Assembly: GCF_016734765.1 (NCBI RefSeq)
Contig: NZ_JAERQE010000019.1
Span: 1 to 64,000 of the forward strand
Length of the DNA stretch: 64,000 nt
DNA from: Microvirga soli
GTDB taxonomy: Bacteria; Pseudomonadota; Alphaproteobacteria; Rhizobiales; Beijerinckiaceae
Direction: 5' to 3'
In this document: piece after piece, positions 9,355 through 18,064 of the stretch
Layout: every line of letters begins with the position of its first letter
How positions within the stretch are numbered: the stretch's first letter is position 1
The notes under the pieces: generated by a model
Seen by the model: the letters and a program-made list of their open reading frames with translations, nothing else
Databases searched by the model: none
Told to the model about the DNA's origin: nothing
Made by a program: the position numbers and the translations under genes

Positions 9355-10506
9355 TGTGCTGGGCACAGAGGTTGTGCCTGAGGCCATACCGGTGATGGTG
9401 TTGCCGGAGACCAGAGTGCCCGTCACCCCGGCATCGTCGTTTGTCGGCTCCTCCCGAACACCATAGCGGGCGTCAATCGTGCCGTCGGAATAGATCTTGT
9501 TGTTCAGGATCTGCGCGTTGGTTGAATAGTATGTTCGCCCAGTCGTGCTGTCCGCCCGTTGAATGATCTGAACTTCATCGTAGGTGTTATGGCCTGCCTG
9601 CGAGTTGTTGTAGATGGTGCTGTTCTGAACGGTCGTATCGGTTGATCCCTCGATCCGCACCCCCTGCCGCTGGTTGCCGTAAACTGTCGCTCCGTCAACG
9701 CTGACATCGTCAGCCATCCTGGTCAGGATGCCTTCGCGGGCATTGTCGTGGTACTTGCCCCCGACAATCTGGATGTCGCTCGGCCATGCGATGTTTTCGG
9801 AGCCGCGCTGCACGACGACGCCGGCTGAGCCGTTGCCGTAAGCTTCGTTGTTGGAGAGCAGAAGGTTCGTTGCCGTCGTCGTGATGTTGAAGCCGTGGCG
9901 ATCGTTGTCGTAAGCGATGTTGTTGCGGTAGACCCCATCAATGATGTAGTCGGCGACGAAGCCATCCAGGCCGTTTCCATGCGAGACGCAGTTCTCGATT
10001 GTCAGGCGTATGGTCTGCTCGTGCGGGTCAAAGCCGTAACCGGAACAATCCAGAATCTCCACGCCGGACACGCGGATATCGGCATCCTTCTGGGTGCTGC
10101 CGGGACGGACGCCGGTGTAGAACCCGTCAATCTTGCCGGTCGTCTGGTCACGGTTGCCGTCAATGGTCAGGTTCAACAGGCCCGCATCGCTGGTGACCTC
10201 GTTGTACGGCGTTCGCACGACCCCGGTGATGTCGCCTGACCAGCCGTCGGCTACCTTGAGGATTGTCTGGCCCAGGCCTGCGCCCTGAAGGATGGTGCCG
10301 GTGAGCAGTTTAATCGCGCCATCGCTTTTGTCGCCTGTGCCTGAGACGATATAGGTGCCGGTCGGGAGAGTAACGGTGACGGGCCCAGCGGATGGGTTCT
10401 TGAGGTACTGGGCATTCGCCGCCCTGATCGCGGCGTTGATGGCGGCGGAATCGTTTGTGGTGTTATTGGGGGTGGCGCCATAATCCAAGGCAGAGATCGT
10501 CGGCAT
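7846..10506 (-). CDS. AlgE-type mannuronan C5-epimerase with tandem Ig-like/CBM units
   Basis: The enzyme would convert beta-D-mannuronate to alpha-L-guluronate in polymeric alginate. Residues 1-375 form a right-handed beta-helix that reads like the A-module of Azotobacter AlgE enzymes (SGYGFDPHEQ, DGFVADY, NNDRHGFN, GVVVQRGS). The AlgE4 catalytic residues Y149, D152, H154, D178 and H196 map with a constant offset of 8 to Y157, D160, H162, D186 and H204. Residues 385-886 are two 252-residue units, each a cadherin/VCBS-like Ig repeat (DDTYSATED, GVLANDTA, DGSF) plus a CBM6/35-like beta-sandwich (VNGATAASWIADKQLGS, AELVRID). Azotobacter enzymes carry calcium-binding RTX R-modules instead. No signal peptide or RTX repeat is visible, so the secretion route is unclear. 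No alginate synthesis genes lie nearby. Confidence 0.85.
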   Translation of the reverse strand: MPTISALDYGATPNNTTNDSAAINAAIRAANAQYLKNPSAGPVTVTLPTGTYIVSGTGDKSDGAIKLLTGTILQGAGLGQTILKVADGWSGDITGVVRTPYNEVTSDAGLLNLTIDGNRDQTTGKIDGFYTGVRPGSTQKDADIRVSGVEILDCSGYGFDPHEQTIRLTIENCVSHGNGLDGFVADYIIDGVYRNNIAYDNDRHGFNITTTATNLLLSNNEAYGNGSAGVVVQRGSENIAWPSDIQIVGGKYHDNAREGILTRMADDVSVDGATVYGNQRQGVRIEGSTDTTVQNSTIYNNSQAGHNTYDEVQIIQRADSTTGRTYYSTNAQILNNKIYSDGTIDARYGVREEPTNDDAGVTGTLVSGNTITGMASGTTSVPSTADNPVVAGDDTYSATEDAVLTVGAAQGVLANDTASDGGKAAVAGQITTAQGGTVALNKDGSFSYAPKANFFGSDSFVYTAVDGDGDQDTGTVTLNVQDVPETNPPPPTTPFPAIAVGTTQMEMLALNRFTLVSLGSAQGGQAVENRNKDLEATAKGTFTGESGTYKIKVVYYDESDGASPMGIRVNGATAASWIADKQLGSTGSDAKTLTSYEVQLQLTKGATIEIYGTRKDAELVRIDALTVEPASTPTPPADNPVVAANDTYSATEDTVLTVSAAQGVLANDTALDGGKAAVAGQITTAQGGTVALNNDGSFTYTPKVDFFGSDSFSYTAFDADGDRATGAVTLNVQDVPETNPPPPTTQFPAISVGTTQLETLALNKFTLISLSSAQGGQAVENRNKDVEATAKGTFTGQSGTYKVKVAYYDENDGASPMGIRINGAAAASWIADKQLGSTGSDAKTLTFYEAQLHLTQGSIFEIYGTRKDAELVRIDHVSISDWQMIA

Positions 10507-11092
10507 CCGTGGGTTTCCATTTCAGAGTCAGAGCAGGTGGGACCGCAACATGGCGAGTGAAGCTTTCGGACAAAGCTCCTGACACTGAATTCCAAAGCGA
10601 GGCGACACGGTGGCACGTGATTGGCGCATAGGGATTATTACTCATAGGGGTCAAGTGTCGTGGTGCCAATGAAAAGCCAAGCTTTGACAGCCAAGCAAGA
10701 ACTCGCAGCCCACATCGTTTGCCTCGGTGTCTTCACCGGGCTCTGACGGTATTCGTATGCGGCATGGAGTGGCCCGTCACCGGTTGGGAGCATCCGGTGC
10801 GGAGCCTTCGACGAGCGACGCCCGCGGCCGTGCCAGCATCAAGGAGTTTTGTTCATTTGGAAGGGGAGTTGGGGCGCGTTCAGAAGACGGGGAACGCATC
10901 CAGGAACTTTAACGCCTTACTGGCACGATGTGGACGGCACGACCATCGCGTTTATCACCGGCAGTAAGTCTGTCGATCAATCCCCTGAGATGCTGGTCAT
11001 CGTATACCCCGCCCCATTGTGCGGTTCAGTTCGTTGCTGGGGCTGTTACAAACCGCACAGCTAACGCCTACAACGCTATGCCGGTTTTCTCT
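10507..11092. other. Region without a recognisable gene
   Basis: About 590 bp upstream of the epimerase gene. Short open frames exist on both strands, but none shows family motifs, a ribosome site or codon use that would support a real gene. The promoter of the epimerase gene should lie close to 10507-10700. Confidence 0.4.
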
Positions 11093-11093
11093 G

Positions 11094-11236
11094 GGTTCTG
11101 TCGCAAACTTGAAGTATAGGCAATTTTCAGCGCCATTTCCGGTCCTGGCAGCGGCGCTAAGCCGTTGACTTTACAACAGCCGGTCAGCGCGAACTCGCCA
11201 CTATCGACAAGTAAAGACCGAATTTGCGACAGAACC
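11094..11236. mobile_element. Small inverted-repeat element (MITE-like, IS6-type ends)
   Basis: A 14-bp perfect inverted repeat (GGTTCTGTCGCAAA at 11094-11107 and its complement at 11223-11236) bounds 115 bp of non-coding DNA. The end sequence resembles termini of IS6-family insertion sequences, which begin GG-CTCTGTTGCAAA or similar. No transposase fits inside and no target duplication is visible. The right end touches the start of the broken DUF1236 gene, so the insertion may have removed that gene's 5' part. Confidence 0.55.
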
Positions 11237-11239
11237 GGT

Positions 11240-11557
11240 CTGACGACGGGTGCTGTCGACGGTGCAATCGTTGGTGGTCCATTTGGAGTGGCTCTCTGTG
11301 GGGCGATTGGCGCGATTGTTGGTGGGACGCTTTCAGCACCCAGTCTGCTCAGGTTCAGCAGTATGCCGTAACCTAAGGCACGCCGTCTGCGTATGTTCAG
11401 GACCAGGTTATTGTGGGAGCGCCTCTGCCACGGACGGTGAACTCTTACCCAGTTCCTGCGGGTACGGGCGTGAACACGCAGTATCAGTACTCGGTTCTGA
11501 CAGCGCGCCGTGCTGGTTGATCCGCGGACCCACCGGGTCATCGGGTTGATCGAGTAA
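11240..11557 (+). pseudogene. DUF1236-type protein, broken
   Basis: Three short frames join into one recognisable protein tail. First comes a glycine-rich segment (GAIVGGPFGVALCGAIGAIV). Next is TQSAQVQQYAVT, a stop, GTPSAYVQDQVIVGAPLPRTV and SYPVP. Last is VLVDPRTHRVIGLIE, ending at the TAA at 11555. The motif pair VGAPLPRTV...YPVP and VDPRTHRVIR is typical of small DUF1236 proteins of Rhizobiales. Frameshifts near 11335 and 11515 and a stop near 11372 inactivate it. The N-terminal part is missing beside the inverted-repeat element. Confidence 0.7.
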
Positions 11558-11711
11558 TCCATACCAACGCGGGAGGAGGGGCGGTTCAAGGCGCAGCCCT
11601 TTTTTGCGGTTGCCTGCGCAAACTGAGCAACCGACAGACCCGTCCGAGGATTGTCTTGGGAGTCTGCCGGAATGGGCCTCGATGGACATCCACAGCTTAC
11701 CCGCTGAGCAG

Positions 11712-11747
11712 AAAAGCTCCGCCTGTCAGGCAGGGAAGGGGAGCTTT
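11712..11747 (-). terminator. Stem-loop terminator
   Basis: AAAGCTCC pairs with GGAGCTTT across an inner GCCTG/CAGGC stem. Read on the minus strand the stem ends in TTTT, and it lies just past the stop of the broken gene at 11758, which it probably served. Confidence 0.6.
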
Positions 11748-11757
11748 GCTGATTTTA

Positions 11758-12040
11758 TCAGGTCGGGATCATGATCCACCTCAGAGCAGGCGACCGCTCA
11801 ATCAGCAGGATCTCGCTTGCATCGAGACAGTAGCAGGTCCGGGTCAATACGGTCGTGCAACGCGAGCGGTTGATGCGCATCTGGCCTGACGATTCCAGGA
11901 GCCAGAGGGTCTTTGGCGTGACCCGGTACACCACGCACCAGTGGTCGGTTGTGCCTGTGATGCCGATCAGCGCCACGCGCCGTAATCCCAATTCCCTGAT
12001 ACACGGCAGCCCACAGGTTGGGCAGGGTGCGAGTCTCGCA
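11758..12040 (-). pseudogene. Broken small gene with TDHW motif
   Basis: One frame reads RRVALIGITGTTDHWCVVYR, then TLWLLESSGQMRINRSRC and LDASEILLIERSP to the stop at 11758. The preceding part (TLPNLWAAVYQG) is in another frame, so one frameshift near 11985 splits it. The pattern of hydrophobic strands around a His-Trp pair, followed by a LLxSxG strand, resembles small proteins often labelled papain-like or C39-like in alphaproteobacteria, but the family name is uncertain. A terminator sits right after the stop, which supports a former gene. Confidence 0.4.
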
Positions 12041-12281
12041 CTTCAAGTTTCGACTCTGAATGCGACCCTGACCCGCAAACACCATGAGCCGCTTCAGTTG
12101 GGCGAAGTACACCCAATGGGGAGGGGGCTGGTGGAGGTGTTCACAGTCCTCTCCTGGTCCATTCTGAAAAACTGCAGATCGAATGCTTGGGCTTCCTGAG
12201 ACCCGCCGGCCGTGTCGTACCCGGCAATTGACAGCTGACGTGGCGCAGGATCACCATTCGACGGTGGGGGGCGCCACAAGG

Positions 12282-12815
12282 ATGGCTGCCATGGACACTT
12301 TCGACCACATCCTGAACTGGAAGCTGAAGCAGGGCTCGCACACCTTTCCCGGCCAGGACGGCGGAACCTGCATTAACGAAGCGGCTATCGTCGCGGCAGG
12401 CTTTCCATACCGGCCCGTCCGCTCCGTGCAGGACATGCCGGACTGCTTCTCGCGCCCGATCTGTGCGCTCGTGATGCAACTGAACGATGAAGCTACCGAT
12501 GAGGAGCGCCAGCACCTGCTGCCCTTCGTCACCCGCCTGGCCTGCGCTGACACGCCAGAGATTGAGCGGGAGCGGGAGGTCTACATCGCTTCCCGCCTGA
12601 GGCACCATGTTCCGTTCCGGGGACGGCTCGAAATCCTCAGGGGTGCGCTCACCATCGGACGGCAGGCTGACCTGCTGGCGCCCGAGGAGGTGAGGACACG
12701 CATGGCTGTCGTTAAGCAGAACGCTGCAACACCTACCTCCGTGGCTGACCATCCCATGTTCGCCAAAATCAAGAGCTGGTTCGGCTCGGCCAAGAACACA
12801 GAGCCTGTGAGCTGA
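12282..12815 (+). CDS. Conserved hypothetical protein
   Basis: 177 residues from the ATG at 12282; ATG 12291 (MDTFDHILNW) is the alternative start. The N-terminal half contains a conserved-looking block: WKLKQGSHTFPGQDGGTCINEAA, then CFSRPICALVMQLND and LPFVTRLACADTPEIERERE. I recall this block from uncharacterised alphaproteobacterial proteins of about 110-180 residues; no function is known to me. The C-terminal 60 residues are less regular and end in a helix. No membrane segment is present. Confidence 0.65.
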   Translation: MAAMDTFDHILNWKLKQGSHTFPGQDGGTCINEAAIVAAGFPYRPVRSVQDMPDCFSRPICALVMQLNDEATDEERQHLLPFVTRLACADTPEIEREREVYIASRLRHHVPFRGRLEILRGALTIGRQADLLAPEEVRTRMAVVKQNAATPTSVADHPMFAKIKSWFGSAKNTEPVS

Positions 12816-13472
12816 CTGGTCGATCCCTCCCAGAGGCGCGGGAGAAGAGACTGGGATGTGGGATTGCCCCGCATCCTGAGTCAGAAGGTTCTAAAATAGA
12901 GTGCCTTAGTTCATGCGCCAGGAGCAGGCCTCTTGGGTCATGGGGCTTTGGAGATATACGACGAAGTTTGAAAGTAGTCTGTTGTCGTTGAGCTGCATAG
13001 CACGAAGAATATTTAGCAATACAGAGTCTATTTGAATCTCTCTCTGTCAGAGCTAGAATCTAGCTTGAGTATTAAATGGCGGAAATGCGGTAAGTCCACT
13101 GCAACGTGACTGGATCCATCCAAGCGCTCGACTCATTCTGACTCAGCTTTTCAGTGGAAATCGTAACCAGGATTAATCGATTCTTACAGAGCGACTCCAC
13201 ACGTAACACCGAATCGGTTCATCTCTCATGTGTTGGGAGAGAGTGGGGTAAACAACGTCCGATAGCTTAAGGCAGCAAGATCATCAGCGCTTCCGAGAGG
13301 TCCCTCGCCAGACGGGCTTCCGGGAGATTGTTGTGTTGGTGCTTGAAGAAGCCGGTGGCGAGATCAGTGCCCGCACAAGAGAGGGCATCGGTCTCATCGG
13401 ACTGCGATTAATCCCCGACCTCGCGACACTCTTCGAACGGGAGAAGACAACCGTGAACTAAGGCTAGGCAAA
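12816..13472. other. Non-coding or decayed region upstream of repC
   Basis: The part 12930-13080 is markedly AT-richer than its surroundings. From 13252 to the TAA at 13459 a frame without an ATG reads GFREIVVLVLEEAGGEISAR and LIPDLATLFEREKTTVN; it could be the 3' end of a former gene. In intact repABC operons repB would end here, but the peptide shows no RepB motif I recognise. Confidence 0.35.
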
Positions 13473-13547
13473 GCAAAAGGCCCACGAAGCTGGAAACTTC
13501 GAGGGCCTTTGGAGTCACCGAGGGATCGGCGACAGGAATGGTGTAGC
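13473..13547 (-). ncRNA. Counter-transcribed RNA (ctRNA, incA-like) controlling repC
   Basis: In repABC replicons a small antisense RNA made in the repB-repC gap represses repC. Here the minus strand shows a TTGACA -35 box (13578-13583), an 18-bp spacer and a CATAAG -10 box (13554-13559). About 75 nt downstream comes a long hairpin (13475-13510: AAAGGCCC-x-CGAAG, loop, CTTCG-x-GGGCCTTT) ending in TTTT. Promoter, length and terminator all fit a ctRNA antisense to the repC leader. The exact start and end are predictions. Confidence 0.6.
13475..13510 (-). terminator. Hairpin at the end of the predicted ctRNA
   Basis: An interrupted stem of 8 plus 5 bp around a seven-base loop; the minus strand continues with TTTT. 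On the plus strand the same hairpin lies in the repC leader and could attenuate repC when the ctRNA binds, as described for repABC plasmids. Confidence 0.7.
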
Positions 13548-13553
13548 AACCTC

Positions 13554-13583
13554 CTTATGCCATCCCGACAAGCTGTGTGTCAA
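13554..13583 (-). promoter_or_regulatory. Predicted promoter of the ctRNA
   Basis: TTGACA and CATAAG on the minus strand are separated by 18 bp. The -35 box is a perfect consensus and the -10 box has four of six matches. It lies between repC and the hairpin, pointing away from repC, as in repABC replicons. Confidence 0.55.
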
Positions 13584-13635
13584 GAACATCGGTTTCGGTG
13601 AACGCTCCCGCTTTGCCCTCACAATGGAGGGCACG

Positions 13636-14976
13636 ATGCAACCCGCATCGTCTGGAGGCCGGCGGCTGAGACACGCTGCTTTGGCTGCGAGGAAGTTTGC
13701 GCTCGAATCCGGGCGCACTGTTACACGAAAGGAGCTTTCAGCCTCTGCTCGTGATGCTGAAAGGGCGCTCCGTCTGAGCGCGCCGCAACGACTGGTCTTG
13801 AGCCAGCTTGTCGTCTGTTGGGGCGAACAGCACATCAACAGGCTGCTCGTCTGGCCGTCCAACCAGCGGCTGACGGCGGCCACCGGACTGTCGGAGCGGT
13901 CAGTCCGCAATGCCATCCGGGCGCTGATTGAGTTTCAAGTGCTCATCCCGAAGGACTCCCCGAATGGCAAGCGCTACGCCGTTCGGGACGAAAAGGGGAA
14001 TGTTGTCGATGCCTTCGGCTTCGATCTAACGCCGCTCTATGCACGCCGAGGCGAGTGGGCCGCCGCCACCGCTGAGCAACAGCAGCGAAAGGAACTTCTA
14101 AAGCGCTCCTTTGACGAGATCACGGTCTGCCGTCGTGCCACCGAAGCGGCTTTGAGTGCACTGGCCCAGTACTACCCCGCTGTTGATCGTGCTGCTCTTG
14201 AGAACCACCTCAGTACACTGAAAGCTCGCACCCCAAAACGCTCCGGGGCGACACTCCCGGCTGGGCTCGTCGAGGTCTGGAACGAGATCAGACAGCTCGC
14301 TGAAGAAGCCTTCTATCAGGCAAGCTGTGACGGCACGACATGCCGACACATAGAGGCAGAGAATGAATCCTTGAGTAAGACTTGTCACAATGGCCGCCAG
14401 GATGACATGGAGCCTGCTGCTCAGACCGCTTTACCCACTGAGCTGTCGCTACCAACCTTGATCGTCGAAGCATGCCCCGTGATCTCCGATTGTGCTCACC
14501 CGATCCGAGACGCTGCCGACCTTGTTTCGGCCGGGCGCTTTCTTCGAGCCTCCTTGGGGGCTCACCCAAGCGCCTGGACTGAGGCCGTCGAGGCCATCGG
14601 AGCCATCCATGCTGCAACAGCTGTGATCTACGTCCTGCAACTCTATGACGACGATGTCTCGAGTGGCAAACACAGCATCCGAAACCCTGGTGGGTACTTC
14701 CGGTCTATTATTCGCCTCGTTAAGGGCGGCGAAATCGACCTTCAGACTGAGCTGCTTGCCTTGCGGAGACACAAGCTTGCGCAAGTGGACAAAGTCGGCC
14801 GGCCGGGGAGTGAAGTATGTTGTGGCCCGAGTCGAAAGACTTGGGTGCATGAGGTACCCTCCCAAGGAAGCGTGCAGCAGCCAGCCATAACTCGTGTCTG
14901 GCGCACGGGTCATCGGAAGGGCACTGCGGGGTTGCCATTTGAAGGGCAGCTGATGGCTGTGACGTCGGGACTATGA
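13636..14976 (+). CDS. repC: Replication initiation protein RepC
   Basis: RepC starts replication of repABC-type plasmids and chromids; its own coding sequence usually contains the origin. The 446-residue protein has the family's N-terminal winged-helix region (LSAPQRLVLSQLV, HINRLLVWPSNQRL, TGLSERSVRNAIRALIE, LIPKDSPNGKRYA, AFGFDLTPLYARR) and the C-terminal block with NPGGYFRSIIR. The ATG at 13636 is preferred because GGAGGG stands five bases ahead; an in-frame ATG at 13624 is alternative. The last 45 residues look unrelated to the family and may be a run-on. No repA or repB lies in the window, so partitioning must be encoded elsewhere or is lost. Confidence 0.88.
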   Translation: MQPASSGGRRLRHAALAARKFALESGRTVTRKELSASARDAERALRLSAPQRLVLSQLVVCWGEQHINRLLVWPSNQRLTAATGLSERSVRNAIRALIEFQVLIPKDSPNGKRYAVRDEKGNVVDAFGFDLTPLYARRGEWAAATAEQQQRKELLKRSFDEITVCRRATEAALSALAQYYPAVDRAALENHLSTLKARTPKRSGATLPAGLVEVWNEIRQLAEEAFYQASCDGTTCRHIEAENESLSKTCHNGRQDDMEPAAQTALPTELSLPTLIVEACPVISDCAHPIRDAADLVSAGRFLRASLGAHPSAWTEAVEAIGAIHAATAVIYVLQLYDDDVSSGKHSIRNPGGYFRSIIRLVKGGEIDLQTELLALRRHKLAQVDKVGRPGSEVCCGPSRKTWVHEVPSQGSVQQPAITRVWRTGHRKGTAGLPFEGQLMAVTSGL

Positions 14977-15009
14977 CTGGGGCAAAGGCCCTATGGGAGG
15001 ACGATTCTT

Positions 15010-16047
15010 ATGGAACTTGGACTCTACACCTTCGGCGACGTGGGCGCCGATCCGGTGACGGGACGCCGGGTTGGCCCGGCGGAGCGCCTTCGCAACCTGG
15101 TGGAAGAGATTGTCCTGGCCGACCAGGCGGGACTGGATGTGTTTGGTCTCGGCGAGCATCACCGGCCCGACTATGCCGTTTCAGCGCCTGCTGTAGCGCT
15201 GGCAGCCGCAGCGACCCAGACAAAGCGCATTCGTCTGACAAGTGCGGTGACGGTGCTTAGCTCCGATGACCCTATCCGCGTGTTTCAGCAGTTTGCCACC
15301 CTCGACAATCTGAGCCAGGGGAGAGCCGAGATCATGGCCGGCCGCGGCTCCTTCATCGAGTCTTTTCCGCTCTTCGGCTACGACCTTGATGATTACGACA
15401 CGCTCTTTGCCGAGAAGCTGCAACTCCTGATGCAACTCAACGAAAGCGAGCAGGTCAGCTGGCCGGGCGGGAAACATACTCCCCCGATCACAGACCGTGG
15501 TGTCTATCCGCGGCCCTATCAGGAGAAACTGCCGATCTGGATCGCGGTCGGTGGGACACCGCAGTCCCTCGCTCGTGCCGGGGTGCTCGGTCTGCCACTG
15601 GCTCTCGCCATCATCGGGGGAGAGCCAGCGCGCTTTGCACCCCTGTTCGACCTCTACCGGCAGGCGGCCCAGCGCGCAGGCCACGATCTGACAGCCCTAA
15701 AGACATCGATCAACGTGCACGGCTTTGTCGCCACGACTACGCAAGAGGCTGCCGACACCTTCTATGCCCCGCAGGCGGAGGTGATGAACCGGATTGGGCG
15801 GGAGCGCGGTTGGCCGCCGACCAGCCGCCAGCAGTTCGACGTGGCACGGGGACCCCGCGGGGCGCTCTTCGTCGGAAGCCCTGCAGAGGTGACAGACAAG
15901 ATCCTGGCCGCGCATGAGATCTTCCGGTTCGACCGCTTCCTGATTCAGATGGCCATTGGCGTGATGGACCACGTCAAGCTGATGAAGGCGATTGAAATCT
16001 TCGGAACGAGGGTGGCGCCGGAGGTGCGAAAGGCGCTCCGATCGTAA
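15010..16047 (+). CDS. LLM-class flavin-dependent oxidoreductase
   Basis: 345 residues of the bacterial luciferase-like TIM-barrel family, which use reduced FMN to oxidise a substrate. The start is supported by GGGAGG eight bases upstream. Family signs are [61 protein letters not shown] and the C-terminal [11 protein letters not shown]. It lies 33 bp after repC on the same strand. The substrate cannot be told from sequence. Confidence 0.9.
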   Translation: MELGLYTFGDVGADPVTGRRVGPAERLRNLVEEIVLADQAGLDVFGLGEHHRPDYAVSAPAVALAAAATQTKRIRLTSAVTVLSSDDPIRVFQQFATLDNLSQGRAEIMAGRGSFIESFPLFGYDLDDYDTLFAEKLQLLMQLNESEQVSWPGGKHTPPITDRGVYPRPYQEKLPIWIAVGGTPQSLARAGVLGLPLALAIIGGEPARFAPLFDLYRQAAQRAGHDLTALKTSINVHGFVATTTQEAADTFYAPQAEVMNRIGRERGWPPTSRQQFDVARGPRGALFVGSPAEVTDKILAAHEIFRFDRFLIQMAIGVMDHVKLMKAIEIFGTRVAPEVRKALRS

Positions 16048-16135
16048 TGGTAGGCGGTATGAACGAATTTCTGAGGAATGGCAGGAGGCAGTCGTTGGCG
16101 ACCGCACTCCCGCAAAGATCATTTGCGATTGCCTC

Positions 16136-18028
16136 TTACGGCACGCACCGCCGGATTACCCTAGCGAGCCGCTGTGAGAATGCCTTTGCATCAGCCGGGA
16201 GTTCACCGTCCAGGATCCGAGCCTCGTCCAACAGGAGATGAGCCGCGTCTTCACGAAGCGTCTGCTCACTCTCGCCAAGGTTGGCGAGAGCCATCACGAG
16301 GTCATGGTGCGGGTTGATCTCGAGAACGGGTTTGGCTGCAGATGTCAGCTGACCCGCGCGGGCGAGAAGCCGCTCGAGCTGGCGGTCCATGCCGGTCTCA
16401 GACGCCACAAGGCAGACGGCGCTTTCCGTCAGCCGCTCGGAGGCGCGCACATCGGCGACGGCCTCGCCCAGGGTGGCCTTCACGGATTGGATGAACTGCG
16501 TCACCGCTTCTGGCACCGGCGCGCCCGTATTCTCCTTGGCCTCGGTCAGCGGGATCTGCGCCAAGTCGGCACCGCCCTGGGTGACCGACTTGAACGGCTT
16601 GCCCTCGTAATCGACGCCAGCCGTGACCCAGAAGCTGTCAACCGCATCCGGCAGCAGCAGCACCTCGATGCCGCGGGCCCGGAATCCTTCGAGCTGTGGC
16701 GAGGCCTCGAGCCGGGCGAGATCCGTTCCCGTCACGTAGTAGATCGCGGTTTGGTTCTCCTTAAAGGAACCGACATAATCCTTGAGCGAGCGCCACCCGC
16801 CACTTGACGCGGTGGTCTTGAACCGGGCCAGTCCCAGCAGGTTCTGGCGCCGCTCGAAATCCTCGTAGAGCCCTTCCTTCAGCACCGGCCCGAAGGTCTC
16901 CCACACCTTGGTGTAGGCCTCCGCATCGTTCTGGGCGAGCTTCTCAAGCTCGCTCAGGATCCGGCTGGTCACGCCCTTCTTGATGGCAGCGAGAAGTGGG
17001 CTTTCCTGGATCATCTCGCGCGAGACGTTGAGCGGCAGGTCGGCCGAGTCGACCAGTCCGCGCACGAAGCGCAGGTACCGCGGCAGGAGCTCGGCCTCGT
17101 CGGTGATGAAGACCCGCTTCACATAGAGCTTCATCCGTCCGTGACGGTCGGGATCAAACAGGTCGAACGGCGTGGAGCCCGGCACGAAGGCCAGGGCGGT
17201 ATATTCGTGGCGGCCCTCGGCCCGGAAATGCACCGTCAGGGCCGGCTCATCGAACTGGCCGGCCACGCTGCGGTAGAAGTCGGTGTAGTCCTCAGGCGTG
17301 ATCTCGGAGCGTGGCTTCACCCAGAGAGCAGCGCCGTCGGCGACCTCCTGCGGCTCCGCTCCGGGCTTCTCGACAAGGGAGATGGGCACGGGGACGTGGC
17401 CCGACTGCTCCTTGACGATGCGCTCGAGCCGGTAACGATCTGTGTAGGATGTTGCGTCTTCCATCACGTGGAGGATCACCCGCGTACCGCGGGCCGGGGC
17501 TTCATCGAGTGCCGCGGGCGCGACCGTATAGGAGCCCTTGCCGTCGGACGACCAGATCGTAGCCTCCTCACTGCCGGCCCGGCGTGAGACGACATCGACC
17601 CGGTCGGCAACCATGAAGGCCGAATAGAAGCCAACACCGAACTGGCCGATTAGCTGGGCTCCTTCGCCGCCTTGAGCCGCCTGGATCCGGTCCATAAACG
17701 CCTTGGTGCCCGAGCGGGCGATGGTGCCGAGCGCCTCGATCATCTCGTCCCGGCTCATACCGACGCCGTTATCCTCGATCGTCAGGCGGCGGTTGTCGGC
17801 ATCGATCAGCAGCGTGATCCGGGACTTGGGATCATCGCCGAGCAGGACAGGGTGGGAGATCGCCTCGTAGCGCAGCTTCTCGCAGGCATCGGCCGCGTTC
17901 GAGATCAGCTCGCGCAGGAAGACGTCCTTGTCGGAATATACCGAGTGCACCATCAGGTGCAGCAGCTTGGCGACATCGGCCTCGAAGGAGTGGCTCTCAG
18001 GGGCGGGGGTGCTGTCAGCAGTCGTCAT
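16136..18028 (-). CDS. htpG: Chaperone HtpG (Hsp90), copy 1
   Basis: Bacterial Hsp90, an ATP-driven cytosolic chaperone for stress-damaged proteins. 630 residues with all three domains: N-terminal GHKL ATPase (ELISNAADACEKLRYE, IEDNGVGMSRDE, GQFGVGFYSAFMVAD), middle domain (PLNVSREMIQESPLL) and C-terminal dimerisation part ending QRLARVIRRCVP. A second, very similar copy lies at 43645-45543, and both share about 65 bp of upstream DNA with a heat-shock-like promoter. Upstream on the same strand is only the tail of an exonuclease gene, so this copy derives from a duplicated locus. Confidence 0.97.
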   Translation of the reverse strand: MTTADSTPAPESHSFEADVAKLLHLMVHSVYSDKDVFLRELISNAADACEKLRYEAISHPVLLGDDPKSRITLLIDADNRRLTIEDNGVGMSRDEMIEALGTIARSGTKAFMDRIQAAQGGEGAQLIGQFGVGFYSAFMVADRVDVVSRRAGSEEATIWSSDGKGSYTVAPAALDEAPARGTRVILHVMEDATSYTDRYRLERIVKEQSGHVPVPISLVEKPGAEPQEVADGAALWVKPRSEITPEDYTDFYRSVAGQFDEPALTVHFRAEGRHEYTALAFVPGSTPFDLFDPDRHGRMKLYVKRVFITDEAELLPRYLRFVRGLVDSADLPLNVSREMIQESPLLAAIKKGVTSRILSELEKLAQNDAEAYTKVWETFGPVLKEGLYEDFERRQNLLGLARFKTTASSGGWRSLKDYVGSFKENQTAIYYVTGTDLARLEASPQLEGFRARGIEVLLLPDAVDSFWVTAGVDYEGKPFKSVTQGGADLAQIPLTEAKENTGAPVPEAVTQFIQSVKATLGEAVADVRASERLTESAVCLVASETGMDRQLERLLARAGQLTSAAKPVLEINPHHDLVMALANLGESEQTLREDAAHLLLDEARILDGELPADAKAFSQRLARVIRRCVP

Positions 18029-18064
18029 GGCGTGAGATGAACCTTGTTGCTCCGGCGGGCGATG

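Noticed and set aside
10719..11064. Several overlapping small plus-strand frames
   Set aside because: None has a ribosome site, family motifs or consistent frame, so no gene is claimed.
11068..11589. Minus-strand frame of 173 codons
   Set aside because: It crosses the inverted-repeat element and the broken DUF1236 gene in antisense; no family likeness.
12141..12752. Minus-strand frame of 203 codons
   Set aside because: Antisense of the conserved hypothetical gene at 12282, which has the better-looking protein.
13252..13461. Possible repB remnant before repC
   Set aside because: The peptide has no ParB/RepB motif and no start codon; position alone is not enough.
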